7,157 nt of DNA from Rhodospirillaceae bacterium (GCA_002701455.1 NZVJ01000022.1:1601-8757); one strand, 5' to 3'. Shown: positions 1 to 6,212, counted from the stretch's first letter. The notes: generated from the letters alone by a model not told the origin. Translations and numbers: made by a program.

Positions 1-849
1 AACCCCTTCACTGTTAAAGGTGGTAGCATTGCTGTCAATCCTTGGAGATGGGATAGAACTGACTCCATAACTAAGGATGAAAGTGGAAATGCAATCCTTA
101 AATTTAGGTCTGTTCAGCATGGTCTTGAGGCGGGCGATAGCGTCACTATTTCGGGCACTGCGACATCTTTTGGAAGAGACTTAAACGGCACCTACACAGT
201 ACATTCAGTGAGATCAACGCATACAATTTATATAAATGTCGGCGTTGATCTTGGTGACCCACCCGTTTTTCAGATAAATGCAGGTGGAAGTTCGGGAACC
301 ATAGCGACTAATCGGGTGTCAGTAGCTCATACTGCACATCCCTTTAGCAATGGAGATACGGCTACCTTTAGTGGCGGTGCGTCGGTTGGCGGTGCGAGCC
401 TCAACGATAGTTTCACCGTTTTTAATGCCACGGCTAATTCGTATGAAATATTGTCAAAAACAAATGCGACAGCCCAAGCAAATGGCGGGGGAGCTTCAGT
501 AGAATTTAAAACAATTCCAACGGAGCGCAGTAAGTTTTTATTTGATGCCTATTTTGATGTTTCTCGAGCCTTGGGTAAAATGCGCGCTGAGCGGATCAAA
601 TTGGGAGTAGAGGAAACACTTTTAAAAACTGAATTCAATAAGCCGCTGGCGGTTGAGAGCCAATTTTTAAAGCCATTGCAAAACACGGATTATGCTAAGA
701 AGTTCATAGAGAAATATTTACTTATCAAAGATCTGCAGTCGACAGGTGTGTCTTTCACTCCGACAAACAACAATGCTCTCGCCATAAACCTAATTAGAAA
801 TATTAACCCAAATAGGGGTATTGGCTTATCGGTAAATCTGCTGCGATAA
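1..849 (+). CDS. Repeat-containing protein with two FCCH-like beta modules, 5'-truncated
   Basis: The reading frame is open from base 1 to the TAA at 847-849, giving 282 residues with the true start outside the window. An internal GTG at 208 would cut the first repeat and is not a credible start. Residues about 35-100 and 104-172 are two divergent copies of one beta-rich, Gly/Ser/Thr/Asn-rich module with the shared pattern 'H-x(2-5)-GD-(S/T)-x-T-x-SG ... LN-(G/D)-(T/S)-(Y/F)-TV'. This resembles the FCCH-type modules seen in phage virion and surface proteins. Residues about 173-282 differ: charged and probably helical to about residue 248 (Lys/Glu-rich), then Asn-rich, ending in 'GLSVNLLR'. 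I do not recognise this tail. A phage tail/virion-like protein, a secreted adhesin or an appendage component are all possible. No visible link joins it to the metabolic genes, which lie beyond a convergent boundary. The repeat reading is fairly secure; the function is unknown. Confidence 0.8.
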   Translation, partial: NPFTVKGGSIAVNPWRWDRTDSITKDESGNAILKFRSVQHGLEAGDSVTISGTATSFGRDLNGTYTVHSVRSTHTIYINVGVDLGDPPVFQINAGGSSGTIATNRVSVAHTAHPFSNGDTATFSGGASVGGASLNDSFTVFNATANSYEILSKTNATAQANGGGASVEFKTIPTERSKFLFDAYFDVSRALGKMRAERIKLGVEETLLKTEFNKPLAVESQFLKPLQNTDYAKKFIEKYLLIKDLQSTGVSFTPTNNNALAINLIRNINPNRGIGLSVNLLR

Positions 850-868
850 AAGCATTCAAAGTACTCGT

Positions 869-889
869 CTTGAGCCGATTACGCTCAAG
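869..889. terminator. Hairpin between convergent genes, possible bidirectional terminator
   Basis: A perfect 7-bp inverted repeat (CTTGAGC / GCTCAAG) with a 7-nt loop lies in the 43-bp gap between the stop codons of the two convergent genes. The position suits a shared terminator. Neither side has a U-tract, so it would be a weak intrinsic terminator at best and may simply block 3' exonucleases. Confidence 0.35.
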
Positions 890-892
890 TCG

Positions 893-1708
893 CTAAGTTC
901 CTGCGATCATTGGTTCAGTAAGTCGTCTTAGAGTTGCGATGAGGCTAAGGGCGGTAATTTTTCCAGTCTTAGGATTTTCTTTTGTCGGAATATTTTCAAT
1001 TGTCATTGTGAAACGAGCGCTGTCCGCTTCGACCGTAATTGTATGCATATTCCTATTGATGGAAGGGTCAGCCCAGATCTGAAGCCGTGTTCTATCGGGA
1101 CCTATCCCAGCTAAGCTCAACGCAGCGGCAACATTCACGTTAGCAGGGAAGCCCTTAGCGCCGTCTCTGGCCGATCCTTCAAAAACTAATTTTGCATCCT
1201 CCAAGTTTTCAACAGATATATTATTCTCGATCAAATAAGGGGCGCCGGCAAGGCCATTTGGTGGTTTGCGGGTCGTTAGCGTAATCGTTTCAATATGGCC
1301 TTCTGCCGCGGCGCGCACCGCGTCAAGTCCAATAAGGGCGCCTGTTGGAATAATTATTTTGGCACCAGTACTTTTTGCATGGTCAATCAAGTCGAGACAT
1401 GGCAAGAGGGCACCAACGCTCGCAGGAATAAGGGTTTTTCCAGTTTCAACAGTTTTCTCGATGATCGTTTTGAATATCGCTGCTGGTGCACATTCGACGA
1501 TTACATCCGCACTTTCACAAACTCCCTCGACCGAAGTAATAAGGGGTACATTGCGGAAGGAACCAAGATTTTGCTGTGCTTTCTTTTTATCTCTTGCGGC
1601 AACAGCTGCCAAATCAAGGTTTGGAAGATCGCCACCGTCAATGGTTTTAGCTATCTGCAAGCCTATGGCCCCTAGGCCCACTATTCCAATTTTGTACCTA
1701 TCAGGCAT
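893..1708 (-). CDS. nadX: L-aspartate dehydrogenase (NadX/DUF108 family)
   Basis: Predicted NAD(P)-dependent cytosolic enzyme that oxidises L-aspartate to iminoaspartate, which either hydrolyses to oxaloacetate plus ammonium or feeds quinolinate and NAD synthesis. The 271 residues match the usual family length (about 240-270). Visible features are the Rossmann loop GLGAIG (11-16), the sheet-domain segment PTGALIGLDA (121-130), TRKPP (146-150), the FPANVNVAAALSLAG segment (187-201), and ADPxxxRNxH ending at His222, which corresponds by position to the family's conserved active-site histidine. The C-terminal 'NPKTGKITALSLIATLRRL' (245-263) is typical of the family. The start is ATG at 1708, supported by AGGAGAA (1721-1715) 6 nt upstream. 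It is transcribed divergently from the binding-protein gene and sits beside dgcNA, and no nadA or nadC is visible. A catabolic role is therefore as plausible as NAD synthesis. Family assignment is strong; the physiological role is inferred. Confidence 0.9.
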   Translation of the reverse strand: MPDRYKIGIVGLGAIGLQIAKTIDGGDLPNLDLAAVAARDKKKAQQNLGSFRNVPLITSVEGVCESADVIVECAPAAIFKTIIEKTVETGKTLIPASVGALLPCLDLIDHAKSTGAKIIIPTGALIGLDAVRAAAEGHIETITLTTRKPPNGLAGAPYLIENNISVENLEDAKLVFEGSARDGAKGFPANVNVAAALSLAGIGPDRTRLQIWADPSINRNMHTITVEADSARFTMTIENIPTKENPKTGKITALSLIATLRRLTEPMIAGT

Positions 1709-1714
1709 TTTTGG

Positions 1715-1721
1715 TTCTCCT
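1715..1721 (-). promoter_or_regulatory. Shine-Dalgarno of the aspartate dehydrogenase gene
   Basis: On the minus strand the sequence reads AGGAGAA, 6 nt before the ATG at 1708. It is the strongest ribosome binding site in the window and fixes the start. Confidence 0.8.
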
Positions 1722-1764
1722 AAGTCCTTAAACTGGGAAATGATCTTTTATTCTTAGATGTAAA

Positions 1765-1770
1765 AGTATA
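1765..1770 (-). promoter_or_regulatory. Possible -10 box for the aspartate dehydrogenase gene
   Basis: TATACT on the minus strand matches five of six bases of the TATAAT consensus and lies about 57 nt before the start codon, inside the 121-bp divergent intergenic region. No convincing -35 hexamer is seen at 16-18 nt spacing, so this is tentative. Confidence 0.25.
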
Positions 1771-1792
1771 AATTTGAAGATGAATGATTAAC

Positions 1793-1819
1793 TTGGACGA
1801 CGGCAGAACTGAGTATACA
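1793..1819 (+). promoter_or_regulatory. Possible promoter of the binding-protein gene, nearly leaderless
   Basis: TTGGAC (1793-1798) and TATACA (1814-1819) are separated by 15 bp. Transcription would begin only a few bases before the ATG at 1830, giving an almost leaderless mRNA. That fits the absence of any clear Shine-Dalgarno sequence there. The short spacer keeps confidence low. Confidence 0.25.
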
Positions 1820-1829
1820 CTTGGCATCC

Positions 1830-2792
1830 ATGAAGATCAGCTCTTTAATTTTAGCATTGTTGTTTGTAATTTGTCTAACGCTTGACGAGGCAAAAGCAGC
1901 TAAAAAATGCCGCAGTATTAAGGTCATAGTGCCATACGCAGTGGGCACAGCCACAGATCTAATTTTTAGGGCGTATGGCCAAGCAATTAATAGGCAGTCG
2001 GCCGGATCTCTCATTAAAGTATTAAACAAGACCCATGATACAGTGATTGAAGATCATATGAAACGTGCGCCCGATGGATGCCAATTTTTAGGGATTACGC
2101 AGTCTCTGGTGGCGCAATTTCTTTTAGATAAATCTGTTCCCGAGTGGTCTAACTTTACTCCAGTTGTCATGCTCAGCCGCAGTCCGCTAGCCATCGTTTC
2201 GAGAGCTAATATTAAGGATGCTAATTTAACAAATTTGATAGAAAGCGCTCTTGATAAACCGGAAATGATCAGTTTGGGGGAAACATCGAATGCTTTGGAA
2301 CGGGCGTTTCGAATGCAGTTGGAGGATGTCTTTGGGGTGTCATTTAAGGTGACCAATTTCAAGAACGCCCGCCAAAGCTTTTCAGCTTTACTCACTCACA
2401 AAGTTGATTTGGGTTTAGTTTCTCTCTCCGCAGCAAAGCGACGCGCTGACCTTAGACAAGTAAAGGTATTGGCGGTAACCGACGCGCTGGCAAGTAGCAG
2501 GTTATCAGAAGTAGCGACCCTGCAAGAACAAGGTGTCAATGCCGCTTTCGGTGTAGACCGAATCCTGGTAGCACCTCAAGAAACATCTACCGAAATTGTG
2601 ACTAAAATGTCCAAAAGGTTTAAGAAAGCAGCTGAAGACCCCGAGCTTGAGCAGGCTTTATCAAGACTTAGTACAAAAATATTTTTCAAAAACCCAGATG
2701 AACTCACACAATATTTTGAGAATCTTTCGGCCGACTGGTCGTTAATAATGCGAAAGATGATTACAAAGGGGCGCCTGCAAAAGCCAGGCTGA
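1830..2792 (+). CDS. Tripartite tricarboxylate transporter substrate-binding protein (Bug/TctC family)
   Basis: Predicted periplasmic solute-binding protein that hands a carboxylate to a TctAB-type membrane complex; family members bind citrate, aspartate, glutamate, nicotinate and similar ligands. With the ATG at 1830 it is 320 residues, the normal family length. A TTG nine bases upstream is in frame but less credible. Residues 1-23 form a Sec signal peptide: Lys2, a hydrophobic core about 5-18, and likely AKA|A cleavage. The first ligand loop is VPYAVGTATD (34-43), equivalent to the family's VPxxxGGxxD. PDG (81-83) precedes the usual strand, and the C-terminal region (about 242-310) has the family's helical pattern. 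The usual Gly-rich 'GAGG' loop after the first strand-helix unit is missing, replaced by a segment around 'VLNKTHDTV' (64-72). The mature protein has only two cysteines, Cys27 and Cys84, which could form a disulfide. No tctA or tctB lies in the window. The ligand is unknown; an acidic amino acid is suggested only by the neighbouring genes. Confidence 0.85.
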   Translation: MKISSLILALLFVICLTLDEAKAAKKCRSIKVIVPYAVGTATDLIFRAYGQAINRQSAGSLIKVLNKTHDTVIEDHMKRAPDGCQFLGITQSLVAQFLLDKSVPEWSNFTPVVMLSRSPLAIVSRANIKDANLTNLIESALDKPEMISLGETSNALERAFRMQLEDVFGVSFKVTNFKNARQSFSALLTHKVDLGLVSLSAAKRRADLRQVKVLAVTDALASSRLSEVATLQEQGVNAAFGVDRILVAPQETSTEIVTKMSKRFKKAAEDPELEQALSRLSTKIFFKNPDELTQYFENLSADWSLIMRKMITKGRLQKPG

Positions 2793-2805
2793 GTTTTATT
2801 TGTTA

Positions 2806-2833
2806 TTGTGTAAGAGGCCCTGCTACCTATACT
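2806..2833 (+). promoter_or_regulatory. Candidate promoter of the dgcNA unit
   Basis: TTGTGT (2806-2811), a 16-bp spacer and TATACT (2828-2833, five of six consensus bases) lie in the 79-bp gap after the binding-protein gene. The predicted start, near 2840, is about 30 nt before the dgcN GTG. No strong terminator separates the upstream gene, so read-through co-transcription is also possible. Confidence 0.35.
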
Positions 2834-2848
2834 GTTAATGTTTTGAAA

Positions 2849-2860
2849 TCTTCTAGAAGA
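2849..2860. promoter_or_regulatory. 12-bp perfect palindrome overlapping the dgcN ribosome binding site
   Basis: TCTTCTAGAAGA is a perfect palindrome just downstream of the candidate transcription start, and its right half overlaps the AGAAGAGGA Shine-Dalgarno region. The placement would suit a repressor operator or a leader structure. It is short and could be coincidental. Confidence 0.3.
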
Positions 2861-2863
2861 GGA
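2857..2863 (+). promoter_or_regulatory. Shine-Dalgarno supporting the GTG start of dgcN
   Basis: AAGAGGA ends 8 nt before the GTG at 2872. An in-frame TAG at 2854-2856 rules out any longer start, so this site decides the N-terminus. Confidence 0.7.
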
Positions 2864-2871
2864 CAACTATC

Positions 2872-3867
2872 GTGGAATTCCAGTATCCATACTTATTATT
2901 TCTTGGGGATGCGCGCGATCAACTCGCGGCTAAAACAGCTAATGGAGTTCGGGTTTGGCGTCCGGACTGGTGTTTAGGACAATTTCGCTTTGATGATTGT
3001 AAAGCTGACTGTGGCGTCCCCGACATGACTATTGAAGAGGCTGCCGCTGCTGGTGTTAAGACAGTGATTCTAGGTGTCGTCAGCCGAGGAGGAGTTATCC
3101 CGCCAAACTGGATTGATCAGTTAGTCAAAGCGCTTGAATTGGGTATGGACATAGCGAGCGGCCTTCATACTCGTATAACACAGATACCTGAGCTGGTTGC
3201 CGCGGCTAGCAAGCATAATAGGTCATTGCATGATGTCCGGCATCCAAGTAGAGAATTTGATGTGGGCAATGGAATTAATCGTTCGGGAAAACGGCTCCTT
3301 ACGGTCGGAACCGACGTTTCTGTTGGGAAAATGTTCACCGCCCTGGCCATCGAGAAAGAGATGAAAAAACGTGGATTCGATGCTGATTTTAGAGCCACTG
3401 GTCAAACTGGAATATTTATTGCGGGGAGCGGTGTATCTATAGATGCTGTAGTGGCTGATTTCATATCTGGTGCAGTAGAATGGTTGTGCCCTGAGAATGC
3501 TGAAGATCACTGGGATATTGTTGAGGGTCAAGGATCGCTTTTCAACGTTTCATACGCGGGTGTCACACTTGGTTTAATACACGGGTCACAGCCTGATGCA
3601 ATTGTAGTTTGCCATGAAGCTGGGCGGCCGCATATGAGGAGCATGCCCCATTTTCCTTTAATTGATTTACCCACTTGTATTGAGTTTAACCTTCAAGCAG
3701 CACGACTTACTAACCCAGACGTGAGGTGCGTCGGAGCTGCTATAAATACATCCCGTCTTTCTAAAGAAGAGGGAAAAATATTCTGTGAAAAAATTTCTCA
3801 GGAAATTGGATTGCCGGCGGTGGACCCGCTGCGAGATGGTGTTGCAGCTTTAGTAGATCAAATATGA
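2872..3867 (+). CDS. dgcN: DUF1611 family protein, probable D-glutamate N-acetyltransferase DgcN
   Basis: In the known DgcN-DgcA pathway this family acetylates D-glutamate with acetyl-CoA to give N-acetyl-D-glutamate in the cytoplasm. The protein has 331 residues, the normal size for DUF1611. The N-terminal part (about 5-135) is an alpha/beta domain with the 'GVRVWRPDW' segment (25-33) and conserved SRGG (71-74). The C-terminal part carries a P-loop-like GTDVSVGKM (146-154), RATGQTGIFIAG (174-185), VEGQGSLFNVSYAG (217-230) with LIHGSQPDA (235-243), and CHEAGRPHMR (247-256). These are the segments that mark the family. The start is GTG, with a good ribosome binding site. It ends 15 bp before the racemase gene, and this adjacency is what turns a DUF1611 call into DgcN. 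Lone DUF1611 proteins have otherwise been annotated only as NTPase-like. Family is certain; substrate is inferred from the pair. Confidence 0.85.
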   Translation: MEFQYPYLLFLGDARDQLAAKTANGVRVWRPDWCLGQFRFDDCKADCGVPDMTIEEAAAAGVKTVILGVVSRGGVIPPNWIDQLVKALELGMDIASGLHTRITQIPELVAAASKHNRSLHDVRHPSREFDVGNGINRSGKRLLTVGTDVSVGKMFTALAIEKEMKKRGFDADFRATGQTGIFIAGSGVSIDAVVADFISGAVEWLCPENAEDHWDIVEGQGSLFNVSYAGVTLGLIHGSQPDAIVVCHEAGRPHMRSMPHFPLIDLPTCIEFNLQAARLTNPDVRCVGAAINTSRLSKEEGKIFCEKISQEIGLPAVDPLRDGVAALVDQI

Positions 3868-3882
3868 ACAAAATGGCTTTAA

Positions 3883-4869
3883 ATGGCAGCTGAAATTAAA
3901 ATTGCAAGAGAATCCTGGCCTTTAGAGAGTGAATTTAGGATTTCCCGCGGCAGCCGGAAAGTGTCGGAGGTTATTGTTGTTTCCGTCTCTGATGGCAGCC
4001 AAACTGGACGCGGTGAGTGCTTTCCTTACGCGCGTTACAACGAAACGCTGGATAGTGTTGAAAAACAAATATTATCCATAACTAAAACATTAAGCGGCAA
4101 TCTTTGCCGAGAAAATTTGTGTCAGTTATTACCGGCGGGGGCGGCGCGTAATGCAATAGATTGCGCCCTTTGGGATTTGGAAGCCAAAACCGTAAAATGC
4201 AGGGTCTGGGAGTTAGCGAAACTACCGCTTCCGAAGCCACTGGTAACAGTGTTTACGCTAGGTGTTGATACGCCGGACAAAATGGGTGAGCTGGCGTTTG
4301 AAAATAGATCCCGTCCCTTGCTTAAACTAAAAATGACAGGGGATGGCTTAGACCTGGAGCGGGTAGAAAACATCCATAAAAATGCACCAAATACCAAGTT
4401 AGTTGTCGATGCTAACGAGGGCTGGACAATCGACCAGTATATAGATTATGCATCACGGTTCAAAGAACTAGGAGTGATGATGATTGAACAGCCGCTTCCC
4501 GCGGGCAGTGATTTGCAGCTCGCCTCTATACCTCATCCGATACCAGTTTGCGCCGATGAAAGCTGTCACGACACCTCGACGCTGCAGGAGTTGTCTGGGA
4601 AATACGATATGATTAATATTAAATTAGACAAAACCGGCGGCTTGACTGAAGCGCTGAAGTTGAAGAGGTTAGCTCTTGAACAAGGATTTCAGATAATGGT
4701 GGGCTGTATGATTGGAACGTCATTAGCGATGGCACCGGGCCTGGTGGTTGGTCAAGGAGCTGCTGTAGTTGATCTAGATGGTCCACTGCTGTTAAAAGAT
4801 GATCGCGAAAATGGTTTAGAGTTTAAGGGAAGTACCATCAATGTGCCCTCAGAACTGCTGTGGGGATAA
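3883..4869 (+). CDS. dgcA: Probable N-acetyl-D-glutamate racemase DgcA (dipeptide epimerase family, enolase superfamily)
   Basis: Predicted to interconvert N-acetyl-D-glutamate and N-acetyl-L-glutamate, downstream of DgcN. The 328 residues suit the family. The N-terminal capping domain (1 to about 115) carries the substrate loop 'FRISRGSRK' (18-26), followed by an (alpha/beta)7-beta barrel. All catalytic elements are present: the KxK pair Lys148/Lys150 in 'LKLKMTGD'; metal ligands Asp176 (VVDANEGW), Glu202 (IEQPLP) and Asp225 (CADES); the opposing Lys247 in 'INIKLDKTGG'; and a DLDGP motif (297-301), the DxD signature of L-Ala-D/L-Glu epimerases that contacts the ligand amino group. By sequence alone it could be an L-Ala-D/L-Glu dipeptide epimerase of murein recycling. 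Direct linkage to dgcN favours the acetyl-glutamate role. There is no clear Shine-Dalgarno at the start, so translation probably couples to dgcN. Fold and chemistry are near certain; the substrate is likely but inferred. Confidence 0.85.
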   Translation: MAAEIKIARESWPLESEFRISRGSRKVSEVIVVSVSDGSQTGRGECFPYARYNETLDSVEKQILSITKTLSGNLCRENLCQLLPAGAARNAIDCALWDLEAKTVKCRVWELAKLPLPKPLVTVFTLGVDTPDKMGELAFENRSRPLLKLKMTGDGLDLERVENIHKNAPNTKLVVDANEGWTIDQYIDYASRFKELGVMMIEQPLPAGSDLQLASIPHPIPVCADESCHDTSTLQELSGKYDMINIKLDKTGGLTEALKLKRLALEQGFQIMVGCMIGTSLAMAPGLVVGQGAAVVDLDGPLLLKDDRENGLEFKGSTINVPSELLWG

Positions 4870-4936
4870 ACCTTAAAATCACTTAGTGGTGCATCGCTGA
4901 AGATCAAATGTCCTTGTGCTCATTTGTGTTTTAGTT

Positions 4937-4954
4937 AAAAATTTTCAAATTTTC
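4937..4954. promoter_or_regulatory. AT-only tract upstream of the dehydrogenase promoter, UP-element-like
   Basis: A run of A and T blocks with one interrupting C (two AAATTTT-type repeats) lies about 13 bp upstream of the candidate -35 box. That is the place of an RNA polymerase alpha-subunit UP element. It can also be read as a small AT-only stem, too weak to serve as a terminator for dgcA. Confidence 0.25.
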
Positions 4955-4966
4955 TATGCCTGAATG

Positions 4967-4996
4967 TTGAATTTTGCCTTGGCAAACCTTTATATG
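4967..4996 (+). promoter_or_regulatory. Candidate promoter of the dehydrogenase/CoA-transferase operon
   Basis: TTGAAT (4967-4972) and TATATG (4991-4996) are 18 bp apart in the 167-bp gap after dgcA, each matching four of six consensus bases. The predicted start, near 5003, leaves a leader of about 34 nt. It is the best promoter-like pair in this gap. Confidence 0.35.
4973..4986. promoter_or_regulatory. Inverted repeat inside the promoter spacer, possible operator
   Basis: TTTGCC-TT-GGCAAA has two perfect 6-bp arms and falls exactly between the candidate -35 and -10 boxes. A dimeric regulator bound here would block or remodel the promoter. The cognate regulator is not in the window. Confidence 0.35.
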
Positions 4997-5020
4997 TCAT
5001 TTAGTCGAGCCGCGAGCCGA

Positions 5021-5028
5021 AGAAAGGA
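5021..5028 (+). promoter_or_regulatory. Shine-Dalgarno deciding the acyl-CoA dehydrogenase start
   Basis: AGAAAGGA ends 8 nt before the ATG at 5037. It supports that start over the in-frame TTG at 4974, whose extra 21 residues do not look like the family and whose bases overlap the promoter. Confidence 0.65.
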
Positions 5029-5036
5029 TAATAGGT

Positions 5037-6212
5037 ATGTTAGACATTTCTCCTGAAACAAATGAAGTTATTGATGAGATAAGAAGGTCCGTGGCGGCAT
5101 TGTGCGAAAAATTTCCTGGCGAATATTGGCGTGAACAGGACCGTGACAGGGCATATCCAACTGAGTTTGTCAAAGCTCTGACCGACGCAGGATTTCTCGC
5201 AGTTTTAGTTCCCGAGGAATATGGCGGGAGTGGATTGCCAATATCTGCTGCTGCGGCTGTTTTAGAAGAAATTCACAAGTCTGGATGCAATGGAGGAGCC
5301 TGCCATGCTCAAATGTACATTATGGGAACTGTACTTAGGCATGGAAGCCCAGAGCAAAAGCAAAAATTTCTCCCGAAAATTGCTTCGGGCGAACTTAGAT
5401 TGCAGGCATTCGGCGTCTCCGAGCCTACTAGTGGAACGGATACCCTCTCTCTTAGAACAACCGCGGTTAAAAAAGGAAATGACCGCTACGTGGTAAATGG
5501 TCAAAAAATTTGGACGTCGCGTGCGGAGCATTCAGACCTAATGCTGCTGCTGGCTCGAACTACCCCAAGAGAAGAAGTTCAGAAGAAAACAGATGGTCTT
5601 TCAGTTTTCTTGGTGGATATGCGGGAGAGCTTAAAAAAGGGTATGGAGATTCGTCCAATAAGAACAATGATCAATCATTCTACAACAGAAATATTTTTTG
5701 ACGAACTTGAAATACCTGCTGATAGTTTGGTGGGCGAGGAAGGTAAGGGCTTTCGTTATATTTTAGATGGTATGAACGCAGAAAGAATTCTTATAAGTCA
5801 CGAGTCTCTCGGCGACGCTAGATGGTTTTTAAAAAAGGCTGTGGACTACGCAAATGAGAGGAACGTTTTTGGCAGGCCCATAGGCAAGAATCAAGGTATC
5901 CAGTTCCCTTTGGCAAAGGCTTACGCGAATACAGAAGCAGCAGCACTAATGTCGGAGCGCGCGGCACAGCTGTTTGAAGCAGGTATGCCCTGTGGAGCCG
6001 AGTCAAATATGGCGAAAATGCTTGCCGCCGATGCCGCTTGGGAGGCTGGAGATACTTGTGTTCAAACATTTGGCGGTTTTGCTTTTGCTGAAGAATATGA
6101 TGTGGAGCGGAAATATAGAGAGGCAAGGTTATACAGAGTGGCGCCAATTTCAACTAATTTAGTCCTAGCTTATTTGGCTGAGCATGTGCTCGGTCTCCCA
6201 AGATCATACTGA
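5037..6212 (+). CDS. Acyl-CoA dehydrogenase family protein, IVD/LCAD-type catalytic base
   Basis: Predicted FAD-dependent enzyme that introduces an alpha-beta double bond into an acyl-CoA and passes electrons to ETF. The 391 residues fit the family: N-terminal helical domain about 1-118, beta domain about 122-228, C-terminal helical domain about 237-385. FAD and substrate segments include FGVSEPTSGTDT (125-136), IWTSRAEHSD (158-167), ERNVFGRPIGKNQ (274-286) and QTFGGFAF (343-350). At the position of the MCAD catalytic Glu376 ('YEGTS' loop) this protein has Pro370 in 'LYRVAPIST'. Glu249 in 'GMNAERILIS' instead aligns with the helix-G glutamate that serves as base in isovaleryl-CoA and long-chain dehydrogenases, so it is probably active. 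The CoA-transferase start lies 7 bp downstream, pointing to one operon in which the partner makes the CoA ester. The substrate is unknown; a short or branched organic acid is plausible. Confidence 0.9.
   Translation: MLDISPETNEVIDEIRRSVAALCEKFPGEYWREQDRDRAYPTEFVKALTDAGFLAVLVPEEYGGSGLPISAAAAVLEEIHKSGCNGGACHAQMYIMGTVLRHGSPEQKQKFLPKIASGELRLQAFGVSEPTSGTDTLSLRTTAVKKGNDRYVVNGQKIWTSRAEHSDLMLLLARTTPREEVQKKTDGLSVFLVDMRESLKKGMEIRPIRTMINHSTTEIFFDELEIPADSLVGEEGKGFRYILDGMNAERILISHESLGDARWFLKKAVDYANERNVFGRPIGKNQGIQFPLAKAYANTEAAALMSERAAQLFEAGMPCGAESNMAKMLAADAAWEAGDTCVQTFGGFAFAEEYDVERKYREARLYRVAPISTNLVLAYLAEHVLGLPRSY

Noticed and set aside
208..849. Complete gene starting at the internal GTG at 208
   Set aside because: The frame is open to base 1, and the upstream residues form the first half of the first repeat, so the gene is truncated by the window edge.
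1266..1757. Long open frames on the + strand opposite the aspartate dehydrogenase gene (also 1295-1675)
   Set aside because: They are antisense to a clear family member with complete motifs and a strong ribosome binding site, and their translations resemble no protein family.
1821..1829. TTG start three codons upstream for the binding protein
   Set aside because: The ATG at 1830 gives a cleaner signal peptide, and neither start has a convincing Shine-Dalgarno to favour TTG.
4937..4954. AT-rich repeats as a possible attachment or replication site
   Set aside because: Two short AT blocks are ordinary for promoter regions here, with no integrase, tRNA or initiator boxes nearby.
4872..4966. Terminator or small RNA gene after dgcA
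   Set aside because: Only tiny stems (for example CAC-TTA-GTG at 4880-4888) and an AT-only stem are present, with no GC-rich hairpin plus T-run.
4974..5036. TTG-initiated 21-residue N-terminal extension of the acyl-CoA dehydrogenase
   Set aside because: It overlaps the candidate promoter and operator, does not resemble the family N-terminus, and the ATG at 5037 has a good ribosome binding site.
5818..6153. Minus-strand open frame inside the dehydrogenase gene
   Set aside because: It is a shadow of a well-supported coding region and its translation has no recognisable domain.
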